Of a stretch of 64,000 nt of DNA, positions 46,566 through 55,272 are shown one piece after another (the first letter of the stretch is position 1; each line of letters begins with the position of its first letter). The notes under the pieces were generated by a model. The model was given only the letters and a program-made list of their open reading frames with translations, was not told the DNA's origin and searched no databases. The position numbers were made by a program, and so were the translations under genes. The stretch is from JBBECJ01 sp963763325 (lineage in GTDB: Bacteria > Chloroflexota > Chloroflexia > Thermomicrobiales > CFX8): contig CAVXOL010000019.1 in NCBI GenBank assembly GCA_963763325.1, positions 124,001 through 188,000 of the forward strand, written 5' to 3'.

Positions 46566-47633
46566 ATGCGGGTGAGTTGTGCGGTGGTTCCGGGGGATGG
46601 GATTGGCCCAGAGGTGGTGGCCGAAGGGATCAAGATCCTCGAAGCAGCGGCGGCGATGGATGGCAGCTTGTCGTTCGACTTTGAATGGTTCCCGTGGAGC
46701 TGCCAGTACTACGCCGAGCACGGCGAGATGATGCCGTCCAACGGACTGGACATCCTGAGCGGCTACGAGACCATTTTCCTCGGCGCGGTCGGCTTTCCCG
46801 GCGTGCCGGACCATATCTCGCTCTGGGGGTTGCTGATCCCCATCAGGCGCACCTTCCAGCAGTACATCAACCTGCGGCCTGCCAAGCTGCTGGCGGGGGT
46901 CCAGTCGCCGTTGCGCGACAAGGCGCCGGGATCGATCGATTTCGTCGTCGTCCGCGAGAACTCCGAGGGGGAGTACTCAAACATGGGCGGCCGGATCCAT
47001 ACCGGGACGCCATACGAGATGGCGATCCAGGAGACCGTCTTCACCCGGATGGGAACCGAGCGGGTGATCCGCTATGCCTACGAGGTGGCCAGCAAACGCG
47101 ACAAGCACCTGACAGCGGCGACGAAGTCGAACGGCATCAACATCACGATGCCGTACTGGGACGAAATCGTCGGCGAGGTTGGCGCGAACTATCCCGGTGT
47201 CCGGACCGACCTGTTCCACATCGACGCGCTGGCCGCCTACTTCGTGACGCGGCCGGAGTCGTTCGATGTCGTGGTTGGCTCCAACCTGTTTGGCGACATC
47301 CTCTCAGACCTCGCGGCTGCCGTGATGGGCGGGATAGGGATGGCGCCAGCCGCGAACCTCAACCCCGAACGGCAGTTCCCGTCAATGTTCGAGCCGGTGC
47401 ACGGCTCGGCGCCCGACATTGCCGGACGCGGCATCGCCAACCCGATCGGCCAGATCTGGACGGCCAAGATGCTGCTCGACCACATCGGCAAGGAAGAGCT
47501 TGGCTCGGCTTTGCTCGACAGCATCGAGGCAGTGCTGGCGGCCGGCGTCGTCCAGACGCCGGACCTGGGTGGCAAAGCCACAACCAGCGAGATGGGCGAC
47601 GCTATTCTGGCCGAGTTCCAGTCGCGAGGATAG
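46566..47633 (+). CDS. tartrate/D-malate dehydrogenase family (isopropylmalate dehydrogenase-like)
   Basis: A 355-residue NAD-dependent beta-decarboxylating dehydrogenase. VVPGDGIGPEVVAEGIKIL is the N-terminal motif; VVRENSEGEYSNMGGRIHTG and ITMPYWDEI occur in the tartrate dehydrogenase/decarboxylase (TtuC) and DmlA branch rather than LeuB; NLFGDILSDLAAAVMGGIG holds the metal-binding Asp residues; EPVHGSAPDIAGRGIANP binds NAD. ATG 46566 follows GAGGGG. It would oxidise malate or tartrate to pyruvate or oxaloacetate. No leu genes are nearby, supporting the non-LeuB call. Confidence 0.9.
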   Translation: MRVSCAVVPGDGIGPEVVAEGIKILEAAAAMDGSLSFDFEWFPWSCQYYAEHGEMMPSNGLDILSGYETIFLGAVGFPGVPDHISLWGLLIPIRRTFQQYINLRPAKLLAGVQSPLRDKAPGSIDFVVVRENSEGEYSNMGGRIHTGTPYEMAIQETVFTRMGTERVIRYAYEVASKRDKHLTAATKSNGINITMPYWDEIVGEVGANYPGVRTDLFHIDALAAYFVTRPESFDVVVGSNLFGDILSDLAAAVMGGIGMAPAANLNPERQFPSMFEPVHGSAPDIAGRGIANPIGQIWTAKMLLDHIGKEELGSALLDSIEAVLAAGVVQTPDLGGKATTSEMGDAILAEFQSRG

Positions 47634-47740
47634 ATTGTTCCCACTTCGTTGGAACCGTCACTGTCTCGCCATCGTTCGTGTTGTAATGGGATGATGACAT
47701 CCTGAAATTGTTGTGTTCGTGACGCAAACTGGAGCAGGTG

Positions 47741-48986
47741 ATGAGACGCGCGGGTCTGGTGAACAGTGCCTGGCGGATCGGTGTGGCCCTGGCAATCGTG
47801 TGCGGGTTGATGCTGGCGGCAGCGCTGCCAACTGCTGAGACCGGCGCGGGCAGCAGACGTCTGGACGATCCGGCAGTTCGATACCGACGAGAAGGTCTAC
47901 GCGCTGACATTCGACGCCGGAGCGGACCGGGGGTATGCAGCGCAGATACTCGACACGCTGGCACAGAACGGCATCCGCGCCAGCTTCGGGATGACCGGCG
48001 TTTGGGCCGAAGCAAATCCGGATCTGCTCCAGCGGATCGTCAACGAGGGCCACCATCTGATCAACCATTCGTGGAACCATCCATCGTTCAACACGCTCTC
48101 GAGCGCGCAACGGGCGGACCAGCTCAAGCGGACTGAGGACGCAGTCCGCGCGATCACCGGCGTCGATATGCGCCCGTGGTTCCGGCCACCATATGGGGAA
48201 TACAACGACGGTGTCCTGAACGATCTGGCCGCCAACGGGTACTCGATCAACGTGATGTGGTCGACCGACTCGCTCGGCTGGAACGGACTGAGCGCGACTC
48301 AGGTCACGCAGCGGGTCGTCGATCAGGCGATCCCGGGCGGGATCGGTCTCTTCCACGTTGGCGCGGCATCGTCGGACGCGGCGGCCCTGCAGGGGATCAT
48401 CGACCGGCTTCGCGAGCGGGGCTTCCGCTTCGACACCGTCGAGGCGATGGCCGGCATGGACGAGCGCTACTTCCCGGAGACCGGCCACACCGTCAAAGGC
48501 AACTTTCTCGACTACTGGAACCGCTTTGGTGGGCTGGAGCTGTTTGGCTACCCGATCTCCGACGAGTTCGAATGGAACGGGATGACAGTCCAGTACTTCG
48601 AACGGGTACGGATGGAGCATCAACCGGGGATGTGGCCGGAGCGCTACGACATCCTGCTCGGCCGGCTCGGCGCCGAGCTGACCGAGGACCGCGCCGACGA
48701 GCAGCCGTTCCGGCGCGTCACCGGCAGCGCCAACGCGAACTGCGACTATTACAGCGAGACGGGCCACTACCTCTGCTTTGGGTTCCGCGATTATTGGTAC
48801 AAGCACGGCGGCCTGGCCGTGCTGGGTTTCCCAATCTCGGAGGAGTTCAAGGAGGTTAACCCGCAGGACGGCAAGACCTACACCGTCCAGTACTTCGAAC
48901 GCGCCCGCTTCGAGTGGCACCCGGAGAACCAGCCACCATGGAACATCCTCGGCGGCCATCTGGGGCGGACGGTGTACGAGCAATGA
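47741..48986 (+). pseudogene. secreted polysaccharide deacetylase with two YW-GGL-GFPIS modules, single frameshift
   Basis: The N-terminal frame is a signal peptide (VALAIVCGLMLAAALPTAE); a shift near 47860 leads into QFDTDEKVYALTFDAGAD, the NodB catalytic start, then HHLINHSWNHPSF (zinc H-x3-H) and RPPYGEYND. After the deacetylase domain two modules follow: YWNRFGGLELFGYPISDEF with VQYFERVRME, and YWYKHGGLAVLGFPISEEF with VQYFERARFEWHPE. Such modules recur in secreted Chloroflexota proteins and may bind cell-wall glycan. About 415 residues after repair. It would deacetylate peptidoglycan or chitin outside the cell. Confidence 0.83.
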
Positions 48987-49033
48987 TGATGGTTCGGGAA
49001 TCGGGGCGCGTGGAACGGACGGCCATCTCCGCC

Positions 49034-49054
49034 ATTCCCGATTCCCGATTCCCG
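49034..49054. repeat. tandem heptamer array (ATTCCCG) x3
   Basis: Three perfect ATTCCCG units. An opposite GGGAATCGGGG lies at about 49001-49012, so the array could form one arm of a stem. It overlaps none of the flanking genes. Confidence 0.85.
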
Positions 49055-49058
49055 CCGC

Positions 49059-49184
49059 TCATTCCCAGAACCAGCGCCAGAGGCGTCGGCCAAAGCGGTT
49101 GAACGCGATGAACATGAAGAAGATGCCGAAGCGGCCGACAGCGCTGAAGAGGAGCGGTCCGACGACCCGAATGATTGAGATCAT
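49059..49184 (-). CDS. 41-residue hydrophobic membrane miniprotein
   Basis: A small ORF I do not recognise. From ATG 49184 it reads MISIIRVVGPLLFSAVGRFG, then a hydrophobic IFFMFIAF and a basic, Trp-rich end (RFGRRLWRWFW). Shine-Dalgarno AGGAG lies nine bases upstream. One transmembrane helix (about residues 8-28) with a cationic C-terminus would follow the positive-inside rule with the tail in the cytoplasm. It lies alone between the deacetylase and a GNAT gene. Possibilities include a small membrane regulator or toxin-like peptide; neither can be claimed. Confidence 0.5.
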   Translation of the reverse strand: MISIIRVVGPLLFSAVGRFGIFFMFIAFNRFGRRLWRWFWE

Positions 49185-49379
49185 CTCACGTGCTCCTGTG
49201 TTGTCGAAGCAATGGTCGATTAGACAAGAACCAATGATCCTGCTCTAGAGGCGATGGCCGAACCGACGGCTGCCAGCATGACAGGCGACCTGAACATCTC
49301 CGGGCACTCGACTCGGCGGAGATGAGGCTCAGCAGCATCAGGATTTCCTCTCAGATTTCGCGCTCAACGAATCGCAGGA

Positions 49380-49964
49380 TCACTCTGTCGCAAGGCTGTA
49401 AGGGCGGGCTACCTCAGTCGTGAACTCCGTCGCCAGGCAGTCCATAAACACTTCGTCCCAGAGCTTACCGTCGCGGGGGACGCACTCGCGGCGGCGGCCG
49501 ATCTCACGGAAGCCCGCCTTGGCGTAGGAGCGAATTCCGGCCAGGTTGAAGCCAAAGACGTTCAGCATCACATTGTGCAGGCTGAGGACGTTGAAGGCGT
49601 GGTCGAGCACCAGCCGGGTCGCCTCGGTACCGAGACCCTTGCCACGGTCAGCGGGATCACCGATCAGGATCCGGAACATGGCGGTACCGCGCCGGAAGTC
49701 GATCGCCGTCAGACTGGTGGTACCAATCGGACGCCACTTGTCCTGCGCGTAGATCAGGAAGTAGATGCTGTGCGGGTCCTGGAGCTCGGCGTCGAGCCAT
49801 TCGCTCTCCTGCTGGAGCGTACGCGTTTGCGGCAGACCGAACACATTCCAGCCAACCTCGGGTTCGTTGACCCAGCGAGTGTGGAGCGCGTAGAGCTCCG
49901 GGCGGAGCGGACCGAGCGCGACCCGCTCGCCGAAAATGGTCACAACCGGGCGATCGTTGTCCAT
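49380..49964 (-). CDS. GNAT-family N-acetyltransferase (RimJ-like)
   Basis: A 194-residue acetyltransferase of the RimJ/RimL ribosomal-protein type. VALGPLRPELYALHTRWVNE, FRILIGDPADRGKGLGTEAT (the acetyl-CoA loop RGKGLG) and NLAGIRSYAKAGFREIGRRR are characteristic. Substrate could be a protein N-terminus or a small amine. The ATG lies 27 bp downstream of the FAD oxidoreductase stop, so the two genes form a minus-strand pair. Confidence 0.88.
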   Translation of the reverse strand: MDNDRPVVTIFGERVALGPLRPELYALHTRWVNEPEVGWNVFGLPQTRTLQQESEWLDAELQDPHSIYFLIYAQDKWRPIGTTSLTAIDFRRGTAMFRILIGDPADRGKGLGTEATRLVLDHAFNVLSLHNVMLNVFGFNLAGIRSYAKAGFREIGRRRECVPRDGKLWDEVFMDCLATEFTTEVARPYSLATE

Positions 49965-49991
49965 ATCGCCTCCAACCTCCCGTTCATCCAG

Positions 49992-51566
49992 CTATCCGTG
50001 CCGGCCAGCGCGCAGGTTGTCGATCGCCTCGTGGGCGGCGTTGTGGCCCGGCGCGCCCATCACGCAGCCACCCGGCCAGGCGCCGGACCCGCAGAGGTAG
50101 AGGCCACGGATCGGACCCTCATACGATGACGAGCCGGGGACGGGGCGCATGTCAAACGCCTGCTCTGGGACCAACTCGCCCTGGAAGATGTGGCCACCGG
50201 TCAGCCCGAAGCGCGCTTCGATGTCGGGCGGCGCCAGCACCTGCATGCTGATGACGGCGTCCATGACGTTCGGCGCGTATTCGGCAAAGCGGCGCATGAA
50301 GTGTCCGGCGATCTCGTCGCGGCGTTCGTCCCAGGTACCGTCGGCCAGCTCATACGGCACGTACTGGGCAAAAATCGAGAGCGTGTGCTTGCCGGGAGGG
50401 GCGACCGAGGGATCGACGGCCGACTGCGAGTGAATGTTGAAGAACGGGTAGTCGCTGGGGCGGCCATTGCGGGCGTCCTCGACGGCGCGCTGCATGTAGT
50501 CGATGTTTGGCGCGATGAAGAGGCCGCCGGTCTGCCCCCAGGACTGCTGCATGCCATCGCCGTCGAGGGCGGTGAACTGCGGCAGTTCCTCCATCGCGAG
50601 GTTGATCTTGATGACCGGCGACTCGATCTGGATCGCCTCGATGTCACGGCGATAGGTATCCGGCAACTGGTCACGTTCGACGAGCTTGAGGTAGGTACGC
50701 TTGGGGTCGGCGTTCGAGAGGACGGTCTTGCCATAGACCTCCTCGCCGCTCGCCAGCGCGACGCCGGTCGCGACACCGTCGCGAACGATGACCTGCTCGA
50801 CGTCAGTGCCAGTGCGGATGTCGACGCCGTGCGAGCGGGCAACGCTGGCCAGTGCCTTGGTGACGCCACCCATCGCGCCACGCACATACGCCCAGCGGCC
50901 CCGGCTGCCAGTCGCCATCCCCATCGAGTGGTAGAGCTTGACGTAGCCGGTGCCGGCATCTCGCGGCCCACGGAAGGTGCCGATCAGCCCGGAGGCGGCA
51001 ATCCCTGCCTGGATCTGCTCGCTCTCGAAGAAGTACTCGGCCATATCACCCGACGAGCCGAGGATCAGCTTCTGGAAGACGTGGGCGTCGCCCTTCTGGT
51101 TGAAGGCACCGGCGAACTCGGCGAAGCTCGGCGGACGTCGCAGGATGAACTGGTCCATCACCTGGCACGCGCGCTCGACGAAGTCATCGTAGTAGGCGAA
51201 ATTGTCGGCGTCCTTCTGCGAGAACTTGCGAACCTCCTCGATCATCCGCTCCGGCTCGTTCCAGTAGACGAGGTACTGACCGTCGGGGAAGGGCATGAAG
51301 AAGCGCGGGTTGCGCTCGATCAGTTCCAGCCCATGTTCCCAGACATCCAGTTCGTTGAGCACCTTCTGCGGGGCCAGCGACAGGACGTACGAGCCGGTCG
51401 AGGCGATGAAGCCGGGGGCGTCCTCGAACTCCTCGGAGATCGCTGCACCGCCGACCGTGTGATAGCGCTCAAGCACACAGACATCGTACCCCGCCTTCGC
51501 GAGGTAACAGGCGGCGACGAGCCCGTTGTGTCCACCGCCGATGATGACCGCGTCGTAGGTTTTCAT
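49992..51566 (-). CDS. FAD-dependent oxidoreductase of the phytoene desaturase / PYROXD2 type
   Basis: A 524-residue flavoprotein. The N-terminal dinucleotide motif is VIIGGGHNGLVAACYLAKAG followed by VLERYHTVGGAA. VRGAMGGVTKALASVA and a second glycine-rich motif LYLCGSGAWPGGCVMGAPG close the FAD site. It resembles CrtI-like desaturases but most closely the PYROXD2 branch, whose substrate is not well established. No crtB or other carotenoid gene adjoins it, so carotenoid synthesis is not supported by context. The 524-residue length is usual. It is divergent from the cupin gene. Confidence 0.88.
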   Translation of the reverse strand: MKTYDAVIIGGGHNGLVAACYLAKAGYDVCVLERYHTVGGAAISEEFEDAPGFIASTGSYVLSLAPQKVLNELDVWEHGLELIERNPRFFMPFPDGQYLVYWNEPERMIEEVRKFSQKDADNFAYYDDFVERACQVMDQFILRRPPSFAEFAGAFNQKGDAHVFQKLILGSSGDMAEYFFESEQIQAGIAASGLIGTFRGPRDAGTGYVKLYHSMGMATGSRGRWAYVRGAMGGVTKALASVARSHGVDIRTGTDVEQVIVRDGVATGVALASGEEVYGKTVLSNADPKRTYLKLVERDQLPDTYRRDIEAIQIESPVIKINLAMEELPQFTALDGDGMQQSWGQTGGLFIAPNIDYMQRAVEDARNGRPSDYPFFNIHSQSAVDPSVAPPGKHTLSIFAQYVPYELADGTWDERRDEIAGHFMRRFAEYAPNVMDAVISMQVLAPPDIEARFGLTGGHIFQGELVPEQAFDMRPVPGSSSYEGPIRGLYLCGSGAWPGGCVMGAPGHNAAHEAIDNLRAGRHG

Positions 51567-51753
51567 TCGCTTTCAACCTTCATCCATCAGCCATCAACCT
51601 GTGCCAGCGCACGGAGATGGTTACTCTATGCGATCAGGAATCGCTGGCATACTACAGTATCTTCTCGGCGCAGGCAGAGGTCGGCGGTGTTCACAATGAC
51701 CGATCCTGTAATCCATTCCACCGTCCGTCTTGAACCATGAGAGGATTGCGGCA

Positions 51754-52137
51754 ATGAAGCACCTCATCACGATGGATGATCTCGAACCCTTCGTGATCGA
51801 ACCAGGCGAACGAGGGTACATCATGGAGGGCTCGAAGCATGGGTTTGCAATGAGTTCGGTAATCGTGACCGAAACCGCCCCCGGAGGTGGTCCAAGACTG
51901 CACACCCACACGACCGAGGAAGTACACGTCCTGCTCGAAGGTCAGATGCGCTACATCATCGGCGACACCCAATTCGACGCGAGGGGACCGTACATCGTGA
52001 ACATCCCTGCGGACACACCACACGCCTTTATGAACAGTGGAGACGTACCGTTGCGATTGATCTGCTTCTTTCCATACCCGGAGATCTGGTCGCAGATGGT
52101 CGGATTGGGGCGCAATCCGCTTCTGACGGACGTCTGA
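51754..52137 (+). CDS. cupin-domain protein
   Basis: A 127-residue single-domain cupin. Motif 1 is RLHTHTTEEVHVLLEGQM, with the metal-binding H-x-H and E; motif 2 is NIPADTPHAFMNSGDVPLR with the last His. The fold binds a metal and acts as isomerase, dioxygenase or sensor; function unknown. ATG 51754 follows GAGAGG; a TTG at 51730 would add eight residues. Its stop lies 2 bp before the GTG of the hydroxyacid dehydrogenase, so the two are co-transcribed. Confidence 0.88.
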   Translation: MKHLITMDDLEPFVIEPGERGYIMEGSKHGFAMSSVIVTETAPGGGPRLHTHTTEEVHVLLEGQMRYIIGDTQFDARGPYIVNIPADTPHAFMNSGDVPLRLICFFPYPEIWSQMVGLGRNPLLTDV

Positions 52138-52139
52138 CC

Positions 52140-53129
52140 GTGGGACGAACAGCTACTCATCACTCGATCGTCTGCGCCGACGGAGATGAGGAAACCTGGA
52201 CGCTGATCGAAGACGCTCCGTGGGAGAGGCTCACACGACGAGGAATCGCACTCGCCTGGCACAACGGGCGGCCCGCGAGCAACGACGAGTGGTTGGCGCG
52301 CATCGGCGACGCAGAGGGGCTGCTGCTGCTCTGGTCGATTCCTGACCAGGTGATGGCTGCTGCACCGAACCTGAAGGCAATCGCCTGGGTCGGAACGGGG
52401 GTGTCGACGTTCGTCAACATCCCGCTGGCGACCGAGTTGGGGATCGTCGTCTCGAACACGCCAGGGTACGGGAGCAATGCCGTCGCCGAACATGCGCTGG
52501 GGCTGATGCTGGCGCTGGCCCGCAAGACGGTTCCGCTGGCGGCCGCGATGCGTGATGGTGGCTGGCCGAGCGACAACGTCATGGGCGTTGAGTTGTCCGG
52601 CAAGACGGTTGGAATCATCGGGCTGGGCGGTATCGGCACACGTGTCGCCCAACTCTGTAGCGCGCTCGGGATGAGGGTGCTAGCATGGACGCGGAACCCG
52701 TCGCTGGAGCGTCTGGCTGGCATGGGCGCGTCCTTTGCCGAACTGGACGACTTGCTGGCGGCGTCCGATGTCGTGACACTGCACCTGCCGCATACGCCCG
52801 ACACTGACCGGCTGCTGTCGGCCGAACGGATCCGACTGATGCAGCAAACGGCGTTTCTGATCAATACTGCTCGCGCTGAACTGGTCGATGAGGACGCGCT
52901 GGTCAGTGCCTTGCGCGACGGTCGTATCGCCGGGGCAGCGCTGGACGTCTTCGCGGACGAGCCACTTCCGGCGGACAACCCCTGGCGCGGGCTACCGAAT
53001 CTCATCCTCACCCCACACATCGGCTGGAACACCCCGGAGGCCAATCGCCGCTCGGTCGAAATCGCGCTCGACAATCTGATCGGCGCGTTAGCGGGTGAGG
53101 CGAAGAACGAGGTGACAGGTATCAGGTAA
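52140..53129 (+). CDS. D-2-hydroxyacid dehydrogenase
   Basis: A 329-residue NAD-dependent dehydrogenase reducing 2-keto acids. VGIIGLGGIGTRVAQL is the cofactor loop; NTARAELVDED carries the catalytic Arg, DVFADEPLP the Glu, and TPHIGWNTPEA the His. The best-matching branch includes glyoxylate/hydroxypyruvate and phosphoglycerate reductases. The GTG at 52140 follows directly after the cupin stop. The last residues (TGIR) and the TAA stop are part of the 53114-53195 repeat, indicating that the repeat trimmed or replaced the natural C-terminus. Confidence 0.9.
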   Translation: MGRTATHHSIVCADGDEETWTLIEDAPWERLTRRGIALAWHNGRPASNDEWLARIGDAEGLLLLWSIPDQVMAAAPNLKAIAWVGTGVSTFVNIPLATELGIVVSNTPGYGSNAVAEHALGLMLALARKTVPLAAAMRDGGWPSDNVMGVELSGKTVGIIGLGGIGTRVAQLCSALGMRVLAWTRNPSLERLAGMGASFAELDDLLAASDVVTLHLPHTPDTDRLLSAERIRLMQQTAFLINTARAELVDEDALVSALRDGRIAGAALDVFADEPLPADNPWRGLPNLILTPHIGWNTPEANRRSVEIALDNLIGALAGEAKNEVTGIR

Positions 53130-53195
53130 CAGGTGGCAGGAGTTTTGCCTAGCTTATAAGCCAGGCCTCCCCTGCCACCTGATACCTGCCACCTC
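53114..53195. repeat. palindrome built of inverted heptamer arrays (NNCAGGT)
   Basis: Left arm: GACAGGT, ATCAGGT, AACAGGT, GGCAGGA (53114-53141). Right arm: CCTGCCACCTGATACCTGCC with ACCTC (53171-53195), its complement apart from one missing heptamer and one mismatch. The stop codons of both convergent neighbours (53127-53129 and 53194-53196) lie in or at the edge of the arms. It probably also terminates transcription. Confidence 0.85.
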
Positions 53196-54288
53196 AATCG
53201 TCCCAGACACGTCGCGCCACCTCAGCGACGAGGCGGAGCTTCGGTTCCTGGATCTCCCAGGGAACAGGATTGCCGCTGGCGACAGAGGCGAAACCGCATT
53301 GTGGCGAGAGGGCGAGGCGGTCGAGCGGAACGTAGCGACTGGCTTCGGTGATGCGCGCGACGAGGTCGTCGGCGGATTCCATCGTCGCCCGCTTCGTCGT
53401 GATCAGCCCGAGGACGACAATCTTGTCGTCCGGAACATCAGCCAGTGGCGAGAAATCCCCGGAGCGCTCGTCGTCGTACTCGAGCAGCAGCCGCTCGGCG
53501 TGGGTGCGGCGGAAGACTTCGGATGCGAGGGCTGCGTATGAGCCACGCGCCATGTAGCGGCCTGCGTCGTTCCCACGACAGACATGCAGGCCAAAGGTGA
53601 CACCGGGGTGGCCGTCGATGACGGCATTGATCATGTCGATGCCGTCGTGGAGCATCCGATCGGGTTCGAAGCCTTTGCTGGCGAACCAGGCCTGCTGATG
53701 CGGGTCGAGCAGCATCCCGAACTCGGGCGCGTCGATCTGGATGTAGGTCGCTCCAAGTAGCGCCAGTTGCTCGACTTCGTTGCGCAGAATGTCGGTCACG
53801 TCGGCCATGTAGGCGTCGGTCGAGGGATAGGCGGCATCGGAGACCCCCGGCACCCAGTAGTAGGCATACATCGTTGGGCTGGGGATCGTCATCTTGGTCG
53901 GCTTGTCGGTTCTGGCGCGCAGGTAGACGAATTCCTCTGCCGAGAGGTTACGCTTCATCCGGATCTTGCCAGTCAGCCCGACAGTAACCGGGCTGGTGTC
54001 GATACTGCCGTCGAGCCGGAACCAGTCAACGGTATTGCCTGAGATGACATCGAACCCCTCGGCGGCCTGGACGAGCTGGCTGGCGAAGACATTTCGCCGC
54101 ATCTCGCCATCGGCGATGACATCGACGCCGGCCGCTTCCTGGATGGCGATGCACTCATCGACGGCGCGGTCCTCGATCCGCTTGAACTCGGCGTCGGTGA
54201 TCGCTCCGGCGCGATGCTGCTCGCGCGCCTCCAGCAACCACGATGGCCGTAACATGCTGCCGACGATGTCTGCGCGGTAGGCTGTCAT
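53194..54288 (-). CDS. core-MetE / methionine synthase II-like methyltransferase
   Basis: A 364-residue protein of the cobalamin-independent methionine synthase barrel (MetE C-terminal-like). Zinc ligands are expected at GLHVCRGND (His, Cys) and SPQCGFAS (Cys); DVIADGEMRR and IQIDAPEFGML are substrate-side motifs. It lacks the N-terminal barrel of full MetE, as in the short core-MetE proteins that accept methylcobamide proteins or other methyl donors. ATG 54288 lies 10 bases after GAGGAG. The stop is at the edge of the heptamer palindrome. Confidence 0.85.
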   Translation of the reverse strand: MTAYRADIVGSMLRPSWLLEAREQHRAGAITDAEFKRIEDRAVDECIAIQEAAGVDVIADGEMRRNVFASQLVQAAEGFDVISGNTVDWFRLDGSIDTSPVTVGLTGKIRMKRNLSAEEFVYLRARTDKPTKMTIPSPTMYAYYWVPGVSDAAYPSTDAYMADVTDILRNEVEQLALLGATYIQIDAPEFGMLLDPHQQAWFASKGFEPDRMLHDGIDMINAVIDGHPGVTFGLHVCRGNDAGRYMARGSYAALASEVFRRTHAERLLLEYDDERSGDFSPLADVPDDKIVVLGLITTKRATMESADDLVARITEASRYVPLDRLALSPQCGFASVASGNPVPWEIQEPKLRLVAEVARRVWDD

Positions 54289-54379
54289 TCGACGTATGCT
54301 CCTCACGTCATGTCAATGTCGGGATTTCCACGCTGCCTCATATGCGTCATGTTAACCGCACTTCGAATCAGGAGGCTCC

Positions 54380-55261
54380 ATGTTGCAACAGCGACTGCAC
54401 GGCATCCTGCCGATTGTCTACACGCCCTTCGATGCCAACGGGAACGTCGATGAGGAAGACGTGCGTCGGTTGGTGAACTACCTGCTGGATGCTGAGGCGC
54501 ACGGGCTGGCGGCAGTTGGTGGGGCCAGCGAGTGTCACAAGCTGAGCCTGGCCGAGCGCGAGTGGCTTGCCGAGGTCGTGATCGATGAAGCAGGCGGGCG
54601 AGTGCCGGTTATCGTCGGCATATCGGCGGCGAACACTGGCGAGACGGTGGCGCTGGCTCGGCATGCGGAGGCGGTGGGCGCAGTGGGCGTCTTTGCGACT
54701 CCGCCGCTGTTCGGAGCCGTTACGGCGGCAGCGCTTCAACACCATTTCGGGTCCATTGCCGAGGCGGTTGCCATTCCGGTCATCGTACAGGATGCCGTTG
54801 TCTCGGTTCCCCCGCGAGAGGTCGTTCGCCTGCACGAGGCGTTCCCCAACATTGCATACGTGAAGGAAGAAGCGCCGGCCAGTTCCGGTCATCGCATCAC
54901 CGAATTGAAGCGACTGCTCGGAGATCGCGTCGGTGTGCTGTCCGGTGGCTCGTACCTGCTCGACGATCTGGCGCGCGGAGCAGATGGAGCGATTCCCGGA
55001 AGCGTCGGTGTTGGCGACCTTGCACGCGCCTACGATCTGTTCCGAGCTGGGGATTTCAGCGGGGCACGCGCCGCCTATGACCACTTCCTCCCGGTCGCGC
55101 ACTGGCGGCGGCAGTTCCCGCTGCTCGGCGCGAAAGAGATCCTGCGCCGCGTCAGCGTCTTCAAGGCAGCGCACCTGCGCGAGCCGGTGGACGAGTACCT
55201 CGACGAACACGACCACCGCGAACTGTCGGCGTTGATGGAGCGGATGGGGCCGCCATATTAG
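54380..55261 (+). CDS. DapA/NanA-family aldolase
   Basis: A 293-residue class I aldolase of the dihydrodipicolinate synthase superfamily. The Schiff-base Lys is in NIAYVKEEAP. HGILPIVYTPFDANGNVDEE and GGASECHKLSLAERE fit, the latter replacing the usual GTTGE. The proton-relay Tyr of true DapA (YNVP) is replaced (IVQDAVV), so lysine biosynthesis is unlikely; a keto-acid aldolase or dehydratase is more probable. ATG 54380 follows AGGAGG. It is divergent from the MetE-like gene. Confidence 0.87.
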   Translation: MLQQRLHGILPIVYTPFDANGNVDEEDVRRLVNYLLDAEAHGLAAVGGASECHKLSLAEREWLAEVVIDEAGGRVPVIVGISAANTGETVALARHAEAVGAVGVFATPPLFGAVTAAALQHHFGSIAEAVAIPVIVQDAVVSVPPREVVRLHEAFPNIAYVKEEAPASSGHRITELKRLLGDRVGVLSGGSYLLDDLARGADGAIPGSVGVGDLARAYDLFRAGDFSGARAAYDHFLPVAHWRRQFPLLGAKEILRRVSVFKAAHLREPVDEYLDEHDHRELSALMERMGPPY

Positions 55262-55272
55262 GCTCGTGCAAG

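Noticed and set aside
49992..51566. Carotenoid biosynthesis cluster based on a CrtI-like protein and the CrtC-like gene
   Set aside because: The two genes are 34 kb apart, no crtB or crtE is seen, and both fit broader families (PYROXD2 and AttH-like lipocalins) equally well or better.
50190..51740. A 516-codon plus-strand open frame opposite the FAD oxidoreductase
   Set aside because: Antisense shadow of a gene with complete FAD-binding motifs; no ribosome binding site or family similarity.
54380..55261. Calling the DapA-like gene dapA
   Set aside because: The Schiff-base Lys is present but the Tyr relay and the GTTGE motif of true dihydrodipicolinate synthases are replaced.
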